Position numbers and translations under genes: made by a program. A stretch of DNA of 64,000 nucleotides from Pseudoflavonifractor sp. AF19-9AC (GTDB taxonomy: Bacteria; Bacillota; Clostridia; Oscillospirales; Oscillospiraceae): contig NZ_QUGI01000002.1 of assembly GCF_003478995.1 (NCBI RefSeq), forward strand, positions 359,263 through 423,262, in the 5' to 3' direction. Positions within the stretch are counted from its first letter, which is position 1, and each line of letters opens with the position of its first letter. Of the stretch, positions 23,881 through 31,985 are shown one piece after another. The notes under the pieces are model-generated. The model had not been told where the DNA came from. It was given only the letters and a program-made list of their open reading frames with translations, and ran no database searches.

Positions 23881-24362
23881 TCAACACCACCCTGTGCTAC
23901 ATCCAGCGGGGCGAGGACTATCTCATGCTCCACCGGATCAAGAAGCAGAACGACCTCAACCAGGACAAGTGGATCGGAGTAGGGGGGAAGTTCGAGGACA
24001 AGGAGAGCCCCGAAGACTGCCTCCTGCGGGAAGTGCGGGAGGAGACCGGCCTCACCCTCACCTCCTACCGCTACCGGGGCATTGTCACCTTTGTCTCCGA
24101 CCGCTGGCCCACGGAATATATGCACCTCTTTACCGCCGACAGCTGGACGGGGGAGCTGAAGGAGTGCGACGAGGGCGTGCTGGAATGGCTGCCCCGCCGC
24201 CGCCTGCTGGAGCTGCCCCACTGGGAGGGGGACGCCATCTTCCTGGACCTCATCGCCCGGGAGGACACCCCCTTCTTCTCCCTGAAGCTGTGCTATGAGG
24301 GAGACACCCTCACCCAGGCGGTGCTCAACGGCACCTTTTTGAAAGGAGGCCCCAATTCATGA
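23877..24362 (+). CDS. NUDIX hydrolase, 8-oxo-dGTP diphosphatase-like
   Basis: 161 residues with a full Nudix box: GGKFEDKESPEDCLLREV followed by REETGL. The order GVGGKFE and the short length fit MutT-type enzymes that hydrolyse oxidised nucleoside triphosphates such as 8-oxo-dGTP. It starts at ATG 23877 overlapping the protease stop, and its own stop overlaps the next gene (ATGA), so the protease, NUDIX, epimerase and small protein genes are translationally coupled. Confidence 0.85.
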   Translation: MINTTLCYIQRGEDYLMLHRIKKQNDLNQDKWIGVGGKFEDKESPEDCLLREVREETGLTLTSYRYRGIVTFVSDRWPTEYMHLFTADSWTGELKECDEGVLEWLPRRRLLELPHWEGDAIFLDLIAREDTPFFSLKLCYEGDTLTQAVLNGTFLKGGPNS

Positions 24363-25255
24363 CGGTAACCTTACAGAACGGCCGCCTGCGGGCGGAACTT
24401 GACACTCTGGGCGCCCAGCTCACCTCCCTGGAGGACGCCCGCGGCACCCAGTACATCTGGCAGGCCGACCCCGCGGTGTGGGGGCGACACGCCCCCAACC
24501 TCTTTCCCTTTATTGGTCGGCTGAAGGACGGACAGTACACCCTGGACGGGGAGCCCTACTCCATCTCCGCCCACGGCTTTGCCCGGGACTCGGAGTTTAC
24601 CGTGGCGGAGCAGAGTGACACCTCCGTCTCCTTCCGCCTTACGGACAGCGAGGCCACCCGGAAGGTCTATCCCTTCCCCTTCGTCCTCACCATTACCTAC
24701 ACGCTGGAGGAAAACCGCCTTTTGAAGGCCTGCACCGTGGAGAACCTCTCGGACCGGGAGCTTCTCTATGAGTTCGGCGGCCACGACGGCTACCGGGCCC
24801 CGCTGGAGGCGGGGGAGACCATGGCGGACTACTCCATCCGCCTCCCGGGCGTGGAGACGCTGGAGCCCTACGGCATGGATCCCACGGGCCTGCTCACCCC
24901 CAAGGAGGCCGCCTTCCCCCTGGAAGAGGGCCGGATTGCCCTCACCCCCTCCGTCTACCACCTGGACACCGTGATTGTGGACAACCTGCCCCAGCGCCGG
25001 GCCAGTCTGGTGGATAAGGCGGGCCGTGAGCGGGTGCGGGTGGACTTCCCCGACTTCCCCTACCTGGGTCTGTGGACCCCGGACAAGCCCTTTGACACGG
25101 GCTTTGTGTGCATCGAGCCCTGGTCCTCACTCCCGGACGCCCACTTTGTGGGCCGGGGCCTGGAGGACAAGGAGGGGGTGCGCCGCCTGGCCCCCGGCGG
25201 GCGGGAGACCCTTCGTTATACCGTCACATTTTTTGAGAGGAGCGAACACGAATGA
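24359..25255 (+). CDS. Aldose 1-epimerase family protein (LacX-like)
   Basis: 298 residues of the galactose mutarotase-like fold. The motif HGFARDSEF (histidine near residue 72) and EFGGHDGYR correspond to the sugar-binding and catalytic histidine regions of the LacX/YeaD branch. The enzyme would interconvert alpha and beta anomers of hexoses or hexose phosphates in the cytoplasm. No sugar-pathway gene is adjacent; it is coupled by ATGA overlaps to genes on both sides. Confidence 0.82.
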   Translation: MTVTLQNGRLRAELDTLGAQLTSLEDARGTQYIWQADPAVWGRHAPNLFPFIGRLKDGQYTLDGEPYSISAHGFARDSEFTVAEQSDTSVSFRLTDSEATRKVYPFPFVLTITYTLEENRLLKACTVENLSDRELLYEFGGHDGYRAPLEAGETMADYSIRLPGVETLEPYGMDPTGLLTPKEAAFPLEEGRIALTPSVYHLDTVIVDNLPQRRASLVDKAGRERVRVDFPDFPYLGLWTPDKPFDTGFVCIEPWSSLPDAHFVGRGLEDKEGVRRLAPGGRETLRYTVTFFERSEHE

Positions 25256-25494
25256 AGCCTGAGTACGCCAATACCTTCGGCATCCGGAAGGTGTCCGACA
25301 AGGAGGGTGAGGTGCTGGAGGTCACCCTGGACATCTCCTACAAATACATGGAAAACGCCGTCACCTTTACCTCCAAGGGAATGGAGAATGTGTCCACCCC
25401 TGCCGCCGAGCAGGTGGCCTCCATCGTCATGAACCGGCAGAGCGCCATTTCCCTGCGCAACCTGCTCATTCAGACCCTGGGTGTGGAGAACTGA
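25252..25494 (+). CDS. Small conserved-looking protein of unknown function
   Basis: 80 residues, no signal peptide or membrane helix, mixed charge with a repeated TFTSKGMENVSTP centre. I do not recognise a family. It is clearly a gene: ATGA overlap with the epimerase, normal codon use and a terminator right after the stop. Being the last gene of the HtrA-NUDIX-epimerase operon gives no firm functional hint. Confidence 0.7.
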   Translation: MKPEYANTFGIRKVSDKEGEVLEVTLDISYKYMENAVTFTSKGMENVSTPAAEQVASIVMNRQSAISLRNLLIQTLGVEN

Positions 25495-25518
25495 TTTTCC
25501 ACCGATAAAGCCAATGAA

Positions 25519-25556
25519 AATGCCCCATCCCGTTTGGGATGGGGCGTTTTGTTTTC
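25519..25556 (+). terminator. Terminator between the convergent HtrA operon and LCP gene
   Basis: GCCCCATCCC-GTTT-GGGATGGGGC followed by GTTTTGTTTT; the A-rich 5' flank could also serve the minus strand. Confidence 0.9.
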
Positions 25557-26672
25557 TCAGTCCGGCACCATCAGGTGGAGATCCTCCGCCGTGAGGGGCT
25601 CGTTGTAGGGGTTGACCTGCTCGTTGAGGACGGGCAGAATATCCTCCGCCTCATAGACAAAGCAGTAGCGGTAACCCTTGCAGGTGGCGTTTCCGTCCCC
25701 TTCCAGGGTACCCTGGGTGACACCGGTGGCCATATCCACCTGGAGGGCCTGGGTGGCAAAGTAGGCCATGTCAGTGGCAGAGAGGTCCGTCTTCACATAC
25801 TTGTTGAAGATGTCAAGGAAGGACATGACTTTGGGCACCGAGTTCCAGGAGACCACCTTCTTGGCCAGCTGGGTGAGCACCTGACGCTGCATCTCACCCC
25901 GCTGTACGTCGCTGTACCACTGGTTGGCGTGATAGTTGGGGCTGCTCTCGTTGTCGTGGCGGTAGCGCACCACCTCCATGGCCTCCTGACCGCTGAGGGT
26001 CTGGGTACCCTTTTTGAAGTGGATGTGCAGATTCTGGTAGGGGTCGTCGTAGTTCATATCCAGGGGGATGTTGACCTCCACGCCGCCCAGCTCGTCCACC
26101 AGGGCCACGAAGCCGTTCAGATCCACCAGAATGTAGTAATCGATGGGGATGCCGAAGGTGTGCTCAATTTCCTCCTTCAGCACATCCGGCCCCGCACCGT
26201 AGAAGGCGCCGTTGATCTTGGGGTTGCTGCGCCAGGTGCGCTCCACGGCGGTGTCCCGGGGGATGGAGATCATGCCCACCTTTTTGTTGGGCACGTCGTA
26301 GCTGACCACGGTGATGGAGTCGGTGTTGCCGCTTCCCACGTCCTTGCCCAGCAGGACAAAGTTGTAAACGCCCTCCCGGCGCTGCCTGCCCTGTACCTCC
26401 TGGCTGTCATCCACATTGACCGCGGGGCCGGTCTGGCCGCCCTGATTTCCGGTTTGGGGGATTTCCGGGGGCCGGATGAGGGCGCTTGCCCCCACATAGA
26501 CCACCACAATGAGGGCGGATACCACCACCAGGAATTTATAAAAGGCCCAAAAGACTGCCTTGGGCCCCGACCGCTTCCGCACTTTTTTCGCGGCTTTGGG
26601 TCGATGATCCGGCTGGGGCCTGCGCTGTGGGGCGCGCTGAGGCGCACGGCCCTCCCGCCGGTGTACGTTCAT
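25557..26672 (-). CDS. LytR-CpsA-Psr (LCP) family cell-wall ligase
   Basis: 371 residues with a long basic, Arg/Pro-rich cytoplasmic start (1-40), one membrane helix (about 41-63) and an extracellular LCP domain (about 100-330) with DSITVVSYD, SIPRDT and VRYRHDN, which contain the conserved aspartates and arginines that bind polyprenyl pyrophosphate. LCP enzymes attach wall teichoic acids or other glycopolymers to peptidoglycan. Here the polymer might be the secondary wall polymer that SLH proteins bind. Monocistronic. The gap 26673-26854 holds no gene. Confidence 0.88.
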   Translation of the reverse strand: MNVHRREGRAPQRAPQRRPQPDHRPKAAKKVRKRSGPKAVFWAFYKFLVVVSALIVVVYVGASALIRPPEIPQTGNQGGQTGPAVNVDDSQEVQGRQRREGVYNFVLLGKDVGSGNTDSITVVSYDVPNKKVGMISIPRDTAVERTWRSNPKINGAFYGAGPDVLKEEIEHTFGIPIDYYILVDLNGFVALVDELGGVEVNIPLDMNYDDPYQNLHIHFKKGTQTLSGQEAMEVVRYRHDNESSPNYHANQWYSDVQRGEMQRQVLTQLAKKVVSWNSVPKVMSFLDIFNKYVKTDLSATDMAYFATQALQVDMATGVTQGTLEGDGNATCKGYRYCFVYEAEDILPVLNEQVNPYNEPLTAEDLHLMVPD

Positions 26673-26854
26673 ATATCGCTCTTCCAGAGTCTCTCACTCC
26701 TGCCTGCTGATTCCGGGTTTGCTTCTTCCGCCCCACTGCGGCATGCCGGGTCCAGCCCGGCCGCCCGGAGGCGTGTCTTTTTTTAGTATATCGGCTTCGA
26801 CCGGTTTCGGCAAGAGGGACAACCTTCTATTCATGAAAATTTAAAATTTACCAG

Positions 26855-28267
26855 TCAGGCTTTGGGGAGCGTGGGCTCCACCAGCTCCCACATCTCCTCC
26901 ACGGAGAGCCCCTTGGCGTCATACTGCACCAGAGTGTTGTCCGGGTGGAGAACGGAAAAGCTCATCCGCACCCCGTCGGTGTCCCCGGCGTCCTCCACGG
27001 TGTAGGCCCGGGCGGCCACCAGCTCCCGGCTCATGTCCTCCGCCCGGAACACCGGATGGTCCACCGTCTCCCGGTACGCCTCGGGCACGCTGTCCGCCCG
27101 GGGAACGGGGTAGAGGCGCACATCGTAAGTCTCCGGCTTGTTGACATCCACCACATTGCCCCAGACTGTCTCCCCCTCGGGCAGATACACCATCATAGTC
27201 ACGTCGTCATAGCCCCGGCTCCACCGCAGGTATATGGTGTGCTCCAGGCCCTCCTGCCAGGTCATGCGGCCGTAGAACTCCCCGTAACCGGCCAGGTTCT
27301 CCTCCGGCAGCCAGGGAACAAAGTCGGCCTCCTGACGGGCCGCCTCCAGGGAGGCAAACTCCTCCTCCCGCCACTCCGGCACATCCTCCGCCGTCAGCAG
27401 GTGGTCCAGGGTAAAGCCCCCGTCCGTGGACAGGGCCTGGCTCACCAGCAGGGCGTTGAAGATCTGGGCCTTTCCCGCCCCGTCCTCTTCCCCGAAGAGG
27501 GACCCCTGGTTTTCAAACCGGACGCCCACGTCCCCGGCCATAAACTCGCTGCAGCACACCGCCGTGCCGTCCTCCTCCCGGCTCCAGCCGGTGACGGGGA
27601 CGCCAAAGACCTCCGTAGTTTCCAAATCGGAGTAGAGTCCGCAGTTGAAGGGCAGCTCCCCGGGGCGGAGGGTAAGGGTAAAGGAGCTGTCCGTCTCCTC
27701 ATGTTCTCCCCACAGGTTTACCCACAGCAGATTGCCGCCGTGGTCATAGAGGGCCGTTCCCGTCAGGGTGTAGCCCTCCCAGAACAGCATCCAGGGCAGC
27801 TCCTCCTCAGGCTCCTCTCCCCAAAAGATGGTGCAGATGTCCTCCCAGGCCAGGTCCCGGGTGAAGGAGCCCTCCGTCATCCATCGGGCCGGGGCCCCGT
27901 CTGTCTCCAGCTGTCCCTCCACACTCTGGTAGTTGATGTAGGGAATGCAGGGCAGCATCCAGGTCTCGCCCTCCGGCCCCTCCACCAGGAAGCCCTCCTC
28001 CGGCTCCTCCTCCCCGGGGCCGTAGTGGTCCTTGATACCGGGGTACAGGGCGTCGGAGGTCGTCTGGGGCTCCTCTGCCGGGGCGGCAAGCCGCCATACC
28101 CCCAGCCCCAGCACCAGGGCGCAGCAGGCCGCCAGCGCCCCCCAGCGCTTCCAGGGACGGGGTTTGGACGCCCGCCGGGCGGGCGTCTGCTCCCCCAGCT
28201 CCAGCAGCTTCCGGTGTCCTTCCGGGGACATCTGCTGCCGATCCATATACTCTTTGTAGTATTTCAT
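26855..28267 (-). CDS. Membrane partner of the ECF sigma factor (probable anti-sigma)
   Basis: 470 residues: a short cytoplasmic segment beginning MKYYKEYMDRQQMSPEGHRK, one membrane helix (about 45-60, GALAACCALVLGLGVW) and a large acidic extracellular domain rich in Trp, Glu and Pro. I do not recognise the outer domain. The start overlaps the sigma gene stop by 4 nt, the layout of sigma/anti-sigma pairs in Clostridia, so it probably binds and inactivates the sigma factor until an envelope signal arrives. The N-terminal segment lacks a visible zinc-type HxxxCxxC motif. Confidence 0.65.
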   Translation of the reverse strand: MKYYKEYMDRQQMSPEGHRKLLELGEQTPARRASKPRPWKRWGALAACCALVLGLGVWRLAAPAEEPQTTSDALYPGIKDHYGPGEEEPEEGFLVEGPEGETWMLPCIPYINYQSVEGQLETDGAPARWMTEGSFTRDLAWEDICTIFWGEEPEEELPWMLFWEGYTLTGTALYDHGGNLLWVNLWGEHEETDSSFTLTLRPGELPFNCGLYSDLETTEVFGVPVTGWSREEDGTAVCCSEFMAGDVGVRFENQGSLFGEEDGAGKAQIFNALLVSQALSTDGGFTLDHLLTAEDVPEWREEEFASLEAARQEADFVPWLPEENLAGYGEFYGRMTWQEGLEHTIYLRWSRGYDDVTMMVYLPEGETVWGNVVDVNKPETYDVRLYPVPRADSVPEAYRETVDHPVFRAEDMSRELVAARAYTVEDAGDTDGVRMSFSVLHPDNTLVQYDAKGLSVEEMWELVEPTLPKA

Positions 28268-28737
28268 GATAATTCTCCTTCTAGCAGTCGCTTCAGCCTG
28301 CCCCGGGCCCGGAACAGCCGGGCCCGAATGGTCCCCGGCCGCTGGCCCAGCAGCTGCGCAATCTCCCCGGTGGAGTACCCCTGGTAGTAGTGCAGGTGGA
28401 TGACCGCCCGGTCCTCAGGGGACAGGGCGTACAGCTCCTCCAGCTCCTCCCGTTCCGCCTCCTGAGGGGCGGGGAGGGTGTCGGGCAGGGGACCCACCCG
28501 CCGCCAGCTCAGGCGCAGACGGCTCTTGCAGCCGTTGACCAGCACCCGCATGAGCCATGCGCCGGGGTGCTCCAGGTCCTCCGGGGCCTTTTCCAAAAAC
28601 TTCAAAAAGGCGTCCTGTACGGCGTCCTCCGCCTCCTGGGGGGCTCCCAGGATGGCCAGGGCCGCCCGGTACAGGGATTGCTCATGGTCCGTGACCAGGG
28701 CCTCCCAATCCACCGGCCGGTTGGATATCGGAGCCAT
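28264..28737 (-). CDS. ECF-type RNA polymerase sigma factor
   Basis: 157 residues from ATG 28737, which follows GGAAGGAGGTGG; an upstream in-frame ATG would add unlike sequence. Region 2 (YRAALAILGAPQEAEDAVQDAF) binds -10 DNA and core polymerase; region 4 (LSPEDRAVIHLHYYQGYSTGEIAQLLG then GTIRARLFRAR) recognises the -35. Size and arrangement are those of small SigW/SigV-like extracytoplasmic factors. It is translationally coupled to its membrane partner downstream. Confidence 0.88.
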   Translation of the reverse strand: MAPISNRPVDWEALVTDHEQSLYRAALAILGAPQEAEDAVQDAFLKFLEKAPEDLEHPGAWLMRVLVNGCKSRLRLSWRRVGPLPDTLPAPQEAEREELEELYALSPEDRAVIHLHYYQGYSTGEIAQLLGQRPGTIRARLFRARGRLKRLLEGELS

Positions 28738-28813
28738 GGTTCCACCTCCTTCCTCTCTGTCTATTAGACGTATGAGGGCACTGAGTTGCTGCATGGAAGA
28801 AAAATTTTTAAAA

Positions 28814-28851
28814 AACGCGGGGAGGCCCATGGGCCTCCCCGCGTTTTCTTC
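28814..28851 (-). terminator. Terminator after the alpha-hydroxyacid oxidase gene
   Basis: On the minus strand ACGCGGGGAGGCC-CATG-GGCCTCCCCGCGT is followed by TTTTT; a downstream T-run on the plus strand makes it partly bidirectional. Confidence 0.88.
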
Positions 28852-28859
28852 TTTCACAA

Positions 28860-29873
28860 TCAGAAAATCATGTCCCGGCTGATTTCCTTCAGGCTGTGCA
28901 CGCCGCACATGGCCATGGTGTCCTGGAGCTCACCCTTCAGCTTATCGGTGAGCACCTTGACGCCCTCGGCGCCGCCGCCGTACACGGCGGTGACATAGGG
29001 CCGGGCCAGGATGCAGGCGTCAGCGCCCAGGGCCAGGGCCTTGCACACGTCCACGCCGGAGCGGATGCCGCCGTCCACCATGATCACCATCTGACCCTTC
29101 ACCGCGTCGGCGATGGCGGGGAGTACAGCGGCGGTGGAGGGCACGCCGTCCTGGACGCGGCCGCCGTGGTTGGACACCACGATGCCGGCAGCACCGGCCT
29201 CCAGAGCCTTTTTGGCGCCCTTGACGGTCATGATGCCCTTGATGATGAAGGGCACGCCGGCGTACTCAATGACCTCCCGGAGCTCGGCCACAGTCTTGGA
29301 ACCGGCGGGGGGATTGAGGCCCTTCAGGAAGGGCAGACCGGCGGCGTCAATGTCCATGGCGAACACCTTGGCGCCGGAGGCCTTGGCGGCGTCCAGCTTG
29401 GCAAAGAGGGTGTCCTTGTCCCAGGGCTTGACGGTGGGAATGCCCTTGCCGCCGTTGCGGCCGATGGCCTTGGAGGCGGCGTCAAAGACGGTGGGGTCGG
29501 TGCCGTCGCCGGTGAAGGCGGCGATGCCCGCCTTGGCGCAGGCATCCACCAGAATCTCATTGTACTCCATGTCGGTGAACTTGTCCCCATAGTGGAGCTT
29601 CACCGCACCCACCGGTCCGGCAAAGACGGGCAGGTCATAGCGCTCCCCAAAGAAGGTAAAGGCGGTGTCCACGGGTCCGTTTTCACAGATGGTATCCATG
29701 TTGAGGCACACATTCTGCCAGGCCTCATAGTTGCGGATGGCCACGGTGCCGCTGCCCTTGGCGCCGGGGCCGGGCATGGTGCTTCCGCAGGCCCGGCCGT
29801 TGCACACGGGGCAGGCCTTGCAGTAGGGGCCGCTGTAGGTGCGGGCGGCCTGAAGAACTTCCTGATAAGTCAT
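28860..29873 (-). CDS. FMN-dependent alpha-hydroxy-acid oxidising protein with N-terminal Cys motif
   Basis: 337 residues of the FMN-dependent 2-hydroxyacid dehydrogenase/oxidase family (TIM barrel). GIVVSNHGGRVQDG carries the catalytic His-Gly-Gly-Arg cluster, and MVDGGIRSGVDVCKALALGA binds the FMN phosphate. The N-terminus has CKACPVCNGRACG (residues 18-30), four cysteines that could hold a metal or Fe-S centre; classical glycolate or lactate oxidases lack them. In a strict anaerobe the acceptor is probably not oxygen. Monocistronic. Confidence 0.82.
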   Translation of the reverse strand: MTYQEVLQAARTYSGPYCKACPVCNGRACGSTMPGPGAKGSGTVAIRNYEAWQNVCLNMDTICENGPVDTAFTFFGERYDLPVFAGPVGAVKLHYGDKFTDMEYNEILVDACAKAGIAAFTGDGTDPTVFDAASKAIGRNGGKGIPTVKPWDKDTLFAKLDAAKASGAKVFAMDIDAAGLPFLKGLNPPAGSKTVAELREVIEYAGVPFIIKGIMTVKGAKKALEAGAAGIVVSNHGGRVQDGVPSTAAVLPAIADAVKGQMVIMVDGGIRSGVDVCKALALGADACILARPYVTAVYGGGAEGVKVLTDKLKGELQDTMAMCGVHSLKEISRDMIF

Positions 29874-29942
29874 AAAAAATCCCCCTCCTTGATTTCTCTA
29901 CAAATCATACTCTTCCGGCCCTTTTTCGTCAAGGGAGGGAAC

Positions 29943-29977
29943 AAAAAAGCGCCCCCAAATGGGGGCGCTTTTCGTTT
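29943..29977 (-). terminator. Terminator of the Na/Pi symporter gene
   Basis: AAAAGCGCCCCC-ATTT-GGGGGCGCTTTTTTG on the minus strand; also functional in the other direction (CTTTTCG). Confidence 0.9.
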
Positions 29978-29991
29978 GCAAAATCCGGGGC

Positions 29992-31683
29992 TTACAGACC
30001 GGTCTGGGCCTTGGTCAGCTCCTGGGCAATGTTCAGCACGTGGTCGCCGATACGCTCGAAGTCGGTGAGCAGCTCGGAGTAGAGGATACAGGCCTCCTCG
30101 TTGCACACGCCCTCCTTCATCCGCTCCAGCTGGCTGCGGCGGAACTGGGCGGTCATGTCGTCGATGCGCTGCTCCATCTGGGCCACGTCCATGAGCCAGT
30201 CAGGCTGGCCGGCCTGGTGGTAGAGCAGGGAGGAGATGGCCTCCAGACAGATGTCCCGCATCTGCCGGATCTCGCCCTGAGCCACCTCGGAGAACTCGAT
30301 CTGCTTGGCGGTGAGCAGACGGGTGTAGCCGGCCAGGTTGTCGGCGTGGTCGCCGATACGCTCGATGTTGCCGGAGATGGTAAAGAAGCTGCTGACCACC
30401 GCGGAGCCCTGCTCGTTGGTCTCGATGGAAATGAGGTGGGAGACGTAGCGGGAGATCTCCCGGTTCAGGAAATCGATGTACTCCTCCCGCTCCTCCACCT
30501 GGGTGAGCTGGTTCTCATCCCGGGCCAGCACGGCCTCAAAGCTGTCGGAGACGTTGTCCCGGGCCATGGAGAGCATGCGGTTGAGCTCATGGCGCAGCTG
30601 GTCGATGACAATGGCGGACACACCCAGGCCGCCCTCCTTACCGGTGGAACCCACGGGGGTGAGGTAGGCCAGGGTCATAGCGCCCTCCTCAGCCTCGGGC
30701 TCGGGCTGATCGTGCAGGATACGCACGGCCAGCTTGGCCAGGTAGTTGCCCAGGGGCAGCAGCAGCAGGGTGGTCACGATGTTGAAGGTGGTGTGGGTCA
30801 GAGCGATCTGACCGGCGGGGGTGCCGGGCATCAGGCCGGAAATGGTCTGTCCCAGGCCTCCGGGCAGGACCAGGGAGCCGTCAATGACGCTGGCGATGGG
30901 GAACAGCAGGAACAGCGTGGTAAAGATAATGGTACCGATGATGTTGAACATCAGGTGGATGATGGTGGCCCGCTTGGCGTTGCGGTTGGTGCCGATGGAG
31001 GCCAGCACGGCGGTGATACAGGTACCGATGTTCTGGCCGAAGAGGACGAACACCGAGCTGGAATAGGCGATGACCCCGCTGTTGGCCAGGGCCTGAAGGA
31101 TACCCACCGAAGCCGAGGAGGACTGGATGACGGCGGTAAACAGGGTGCCGGCCAGAATTCCCAGCACGGGGTTGGAGAAGTTGGACATGATGTTGATGAA
31201 GGCCTCGGACTCCCGCAGGGGCACCATGGAGGCGCTCATCATGTCCATGCCGATGAACAGTACACCCAGACCGGTGAGGATCTGGCCGATGTGCTGGAGC
31301 TTAGGCTCCTTGATAAAGACCATGAGCACCACACCGATGAAGGCGATCATGGGGGCCAGGGCGCCCACGTCCAATGCGATGAGCAGGCCGGTGACGGTGG
31401 TACCGATGTTGGCGCCCATGATGATCCAGACCGCCTGGTTCAGGGTCATCATGCCCGCGTTGACGAAGCCAACCACCATGACGGTGGTGGCGGAGGAGGA
31501 CTGAATGACGGCGGTGATAGCCGCGCCCACCAGCACGCCCAAAAAGCGGTTAGCGGTCAGTCGCTCCAGGATCTCCTTCATTTTGCTGCCGGCCGCGGCC
31601 TCCAGGCCGGAGCTCATCATCTGCATGCCGTGCAGAAACAGGGCCAAGCCGCCCAGCAATCCCAATATGTCTGTAATTCCCAT
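29992..31683 (-). CDS. Na+/phosphate cotransporter (NptA/PNaS family) with PhoU-like domain
   Basis: 563 residues. Two inverted repeats of the Na/Pi-cotransporter module (about 1-300) contain the QSSSATTVM and QSSSASVG motifs that line the substrate path; after the membrane part comes a cytoplasmic PhoU-like helical domain (about 340-555) with ERIGDHADN and FERIGDHVLN. It imports phosphate with sodium. Its promoter lies beside three PhoP-type boxes and its leader contains a small ORF overlapping a terminator hairpin, so control by phosphate status and by attenuation is likely. Confidence 0.9.
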   Translation of the reverse strand: MGITDILGLLGGLALFLHGMQMMSSGLEAAAGSKMKEILERLTANRFLGVLVGAAITAVIQSSSATTVMVVGFVNAGMMTLNQAVWIIMGANIGTTVTGLLIALDVGALAPMIAFIGVVLMVFIKEPKLQHIGQILTGLGVLFIGMDMMSASMVPLRESEAFINIMSNFSNPVLGILAGTLFTAVIQSSSASVGILQALANSGVIAYSSSVFVLFGQNIGTCITAVLASIGTNRNAKRATIIHLMFNIIGTIIFTTLFLLFPIASVIDGSLVLPGGLGQTISGLMPGTPAGQIALTHTTFNIVTTLLLLPLGNYLAKLAVRILHDQPEPEAEEGAMTLAYLTPVGSTGKEGGLGVSAIVIDQLRHELNRMLSMARDNVSDSFEAVLARDENQLTQVEEREEYIDFLNREISRYVSHLISIETNEQGSAVVSSFFTISGNIERIGDHADNLAGYTRLLTAKQIEFSEVAQGEIRQMRDICLEAISSLLYHQAGQPDWLMDVAQMEQRIDDMTAQFRRSQLERMKEGVCNEEACILYSELLTDFERIGDHVLNIAQELTKAQTGL

Positions 31684-31718
31684 TTTCCTTTTTCCTCCCG
31701 CGCAGCGTTGAAATGCAA

Positions 31719-31765
31719 GAAAAAAGACATAGCCCGCACCCGGAATTCCAGGCGCAGGTTATGTC
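31719..31765 (-). terminator. Terminator-like hairpin in the Na/Pi symporter leader (attenuator)
   Basis: On the minus strand GACATAACCTGCGCC pairs with GGTGCGGGCTATGTC (13 of 15 positions including wobbles) around a GGAATTCC palindrome, followed by TTTTTTC. It lies in the 5' leader, 35 nt before the start codon, so it must be prevented or read through for expression. Confidence 0.78.
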
Positions 31766-31815
31766 CCGCTTGTCCTACTTTTCTGGGACTGTCGTCCCCA
31801 AATATGCTGCGTCAT
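31759..31815 (-). CDS. Possible 18-residue leader peptide
   Basis: ATG at 31815 with AGAGGAAG 6-7 nt upstream opens an 18-codon frame (MTQHIWGRQSQKSRTSGT) that ends with TAA at 31761-31759, inside the 5' arm of the attenuator hairpin. A ribosome at the stop would block the hairpin. This geometry is that of translation-coupled attenuators. Only the geometry supports it; the peptide has no recognisable family. Confidence 0.45.
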   Translation of the reverse strand: MTQHIWGRQSQKSRTSGT

Positions 31816-31857
31816 AGCGTTCTTCCTCTTTTTATTCTTTCAAATTACTCCAGTTTT

Positions 31858-31919
31858 ATTATAAGGAGGGGGAGAGGGACCGTCAACACTTTTTACCCAG
31901 ATTTAACACTGTCCTTACA
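31858..31919 (-). promoter_or_regulatory. Promoter of the Na/Pi symporter with PhoP-type boxes
   Basis: Minus strand: TTGACG (31881-31886), 17-nt spacer, TATAAT (31858-31863). Upstream, read on the plus strand, TTTACC (31892-31897), TTAACA (31903-31908) and CTTACA (31914-31919) sit at exact 11-bp steps. Their orientation is opposite to that in the sRNA and regulator promoters, which may mean a different effect such as repression or a different regulator. Confidence 0.75.
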
Positions 31920-31932
31920 CTTCCCCTGAAAG

Positions 31933-31968
31933 GCGCAAAAAAACGGCCCGGTGGGGCCGTTTTTTTGT
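31933..31968 (-). terminator. Bidirectional terminator after the ABC-F gene
   Basis: AAAAAAACGGCCC-GGTG-GGGCCGTTTTTTT, symmetric, 18 nt past the ABC-F stop on the minus strand. Confidence 0.92.
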
Positions 31969-31985
31969 CCATATCGTCCTGTGTC

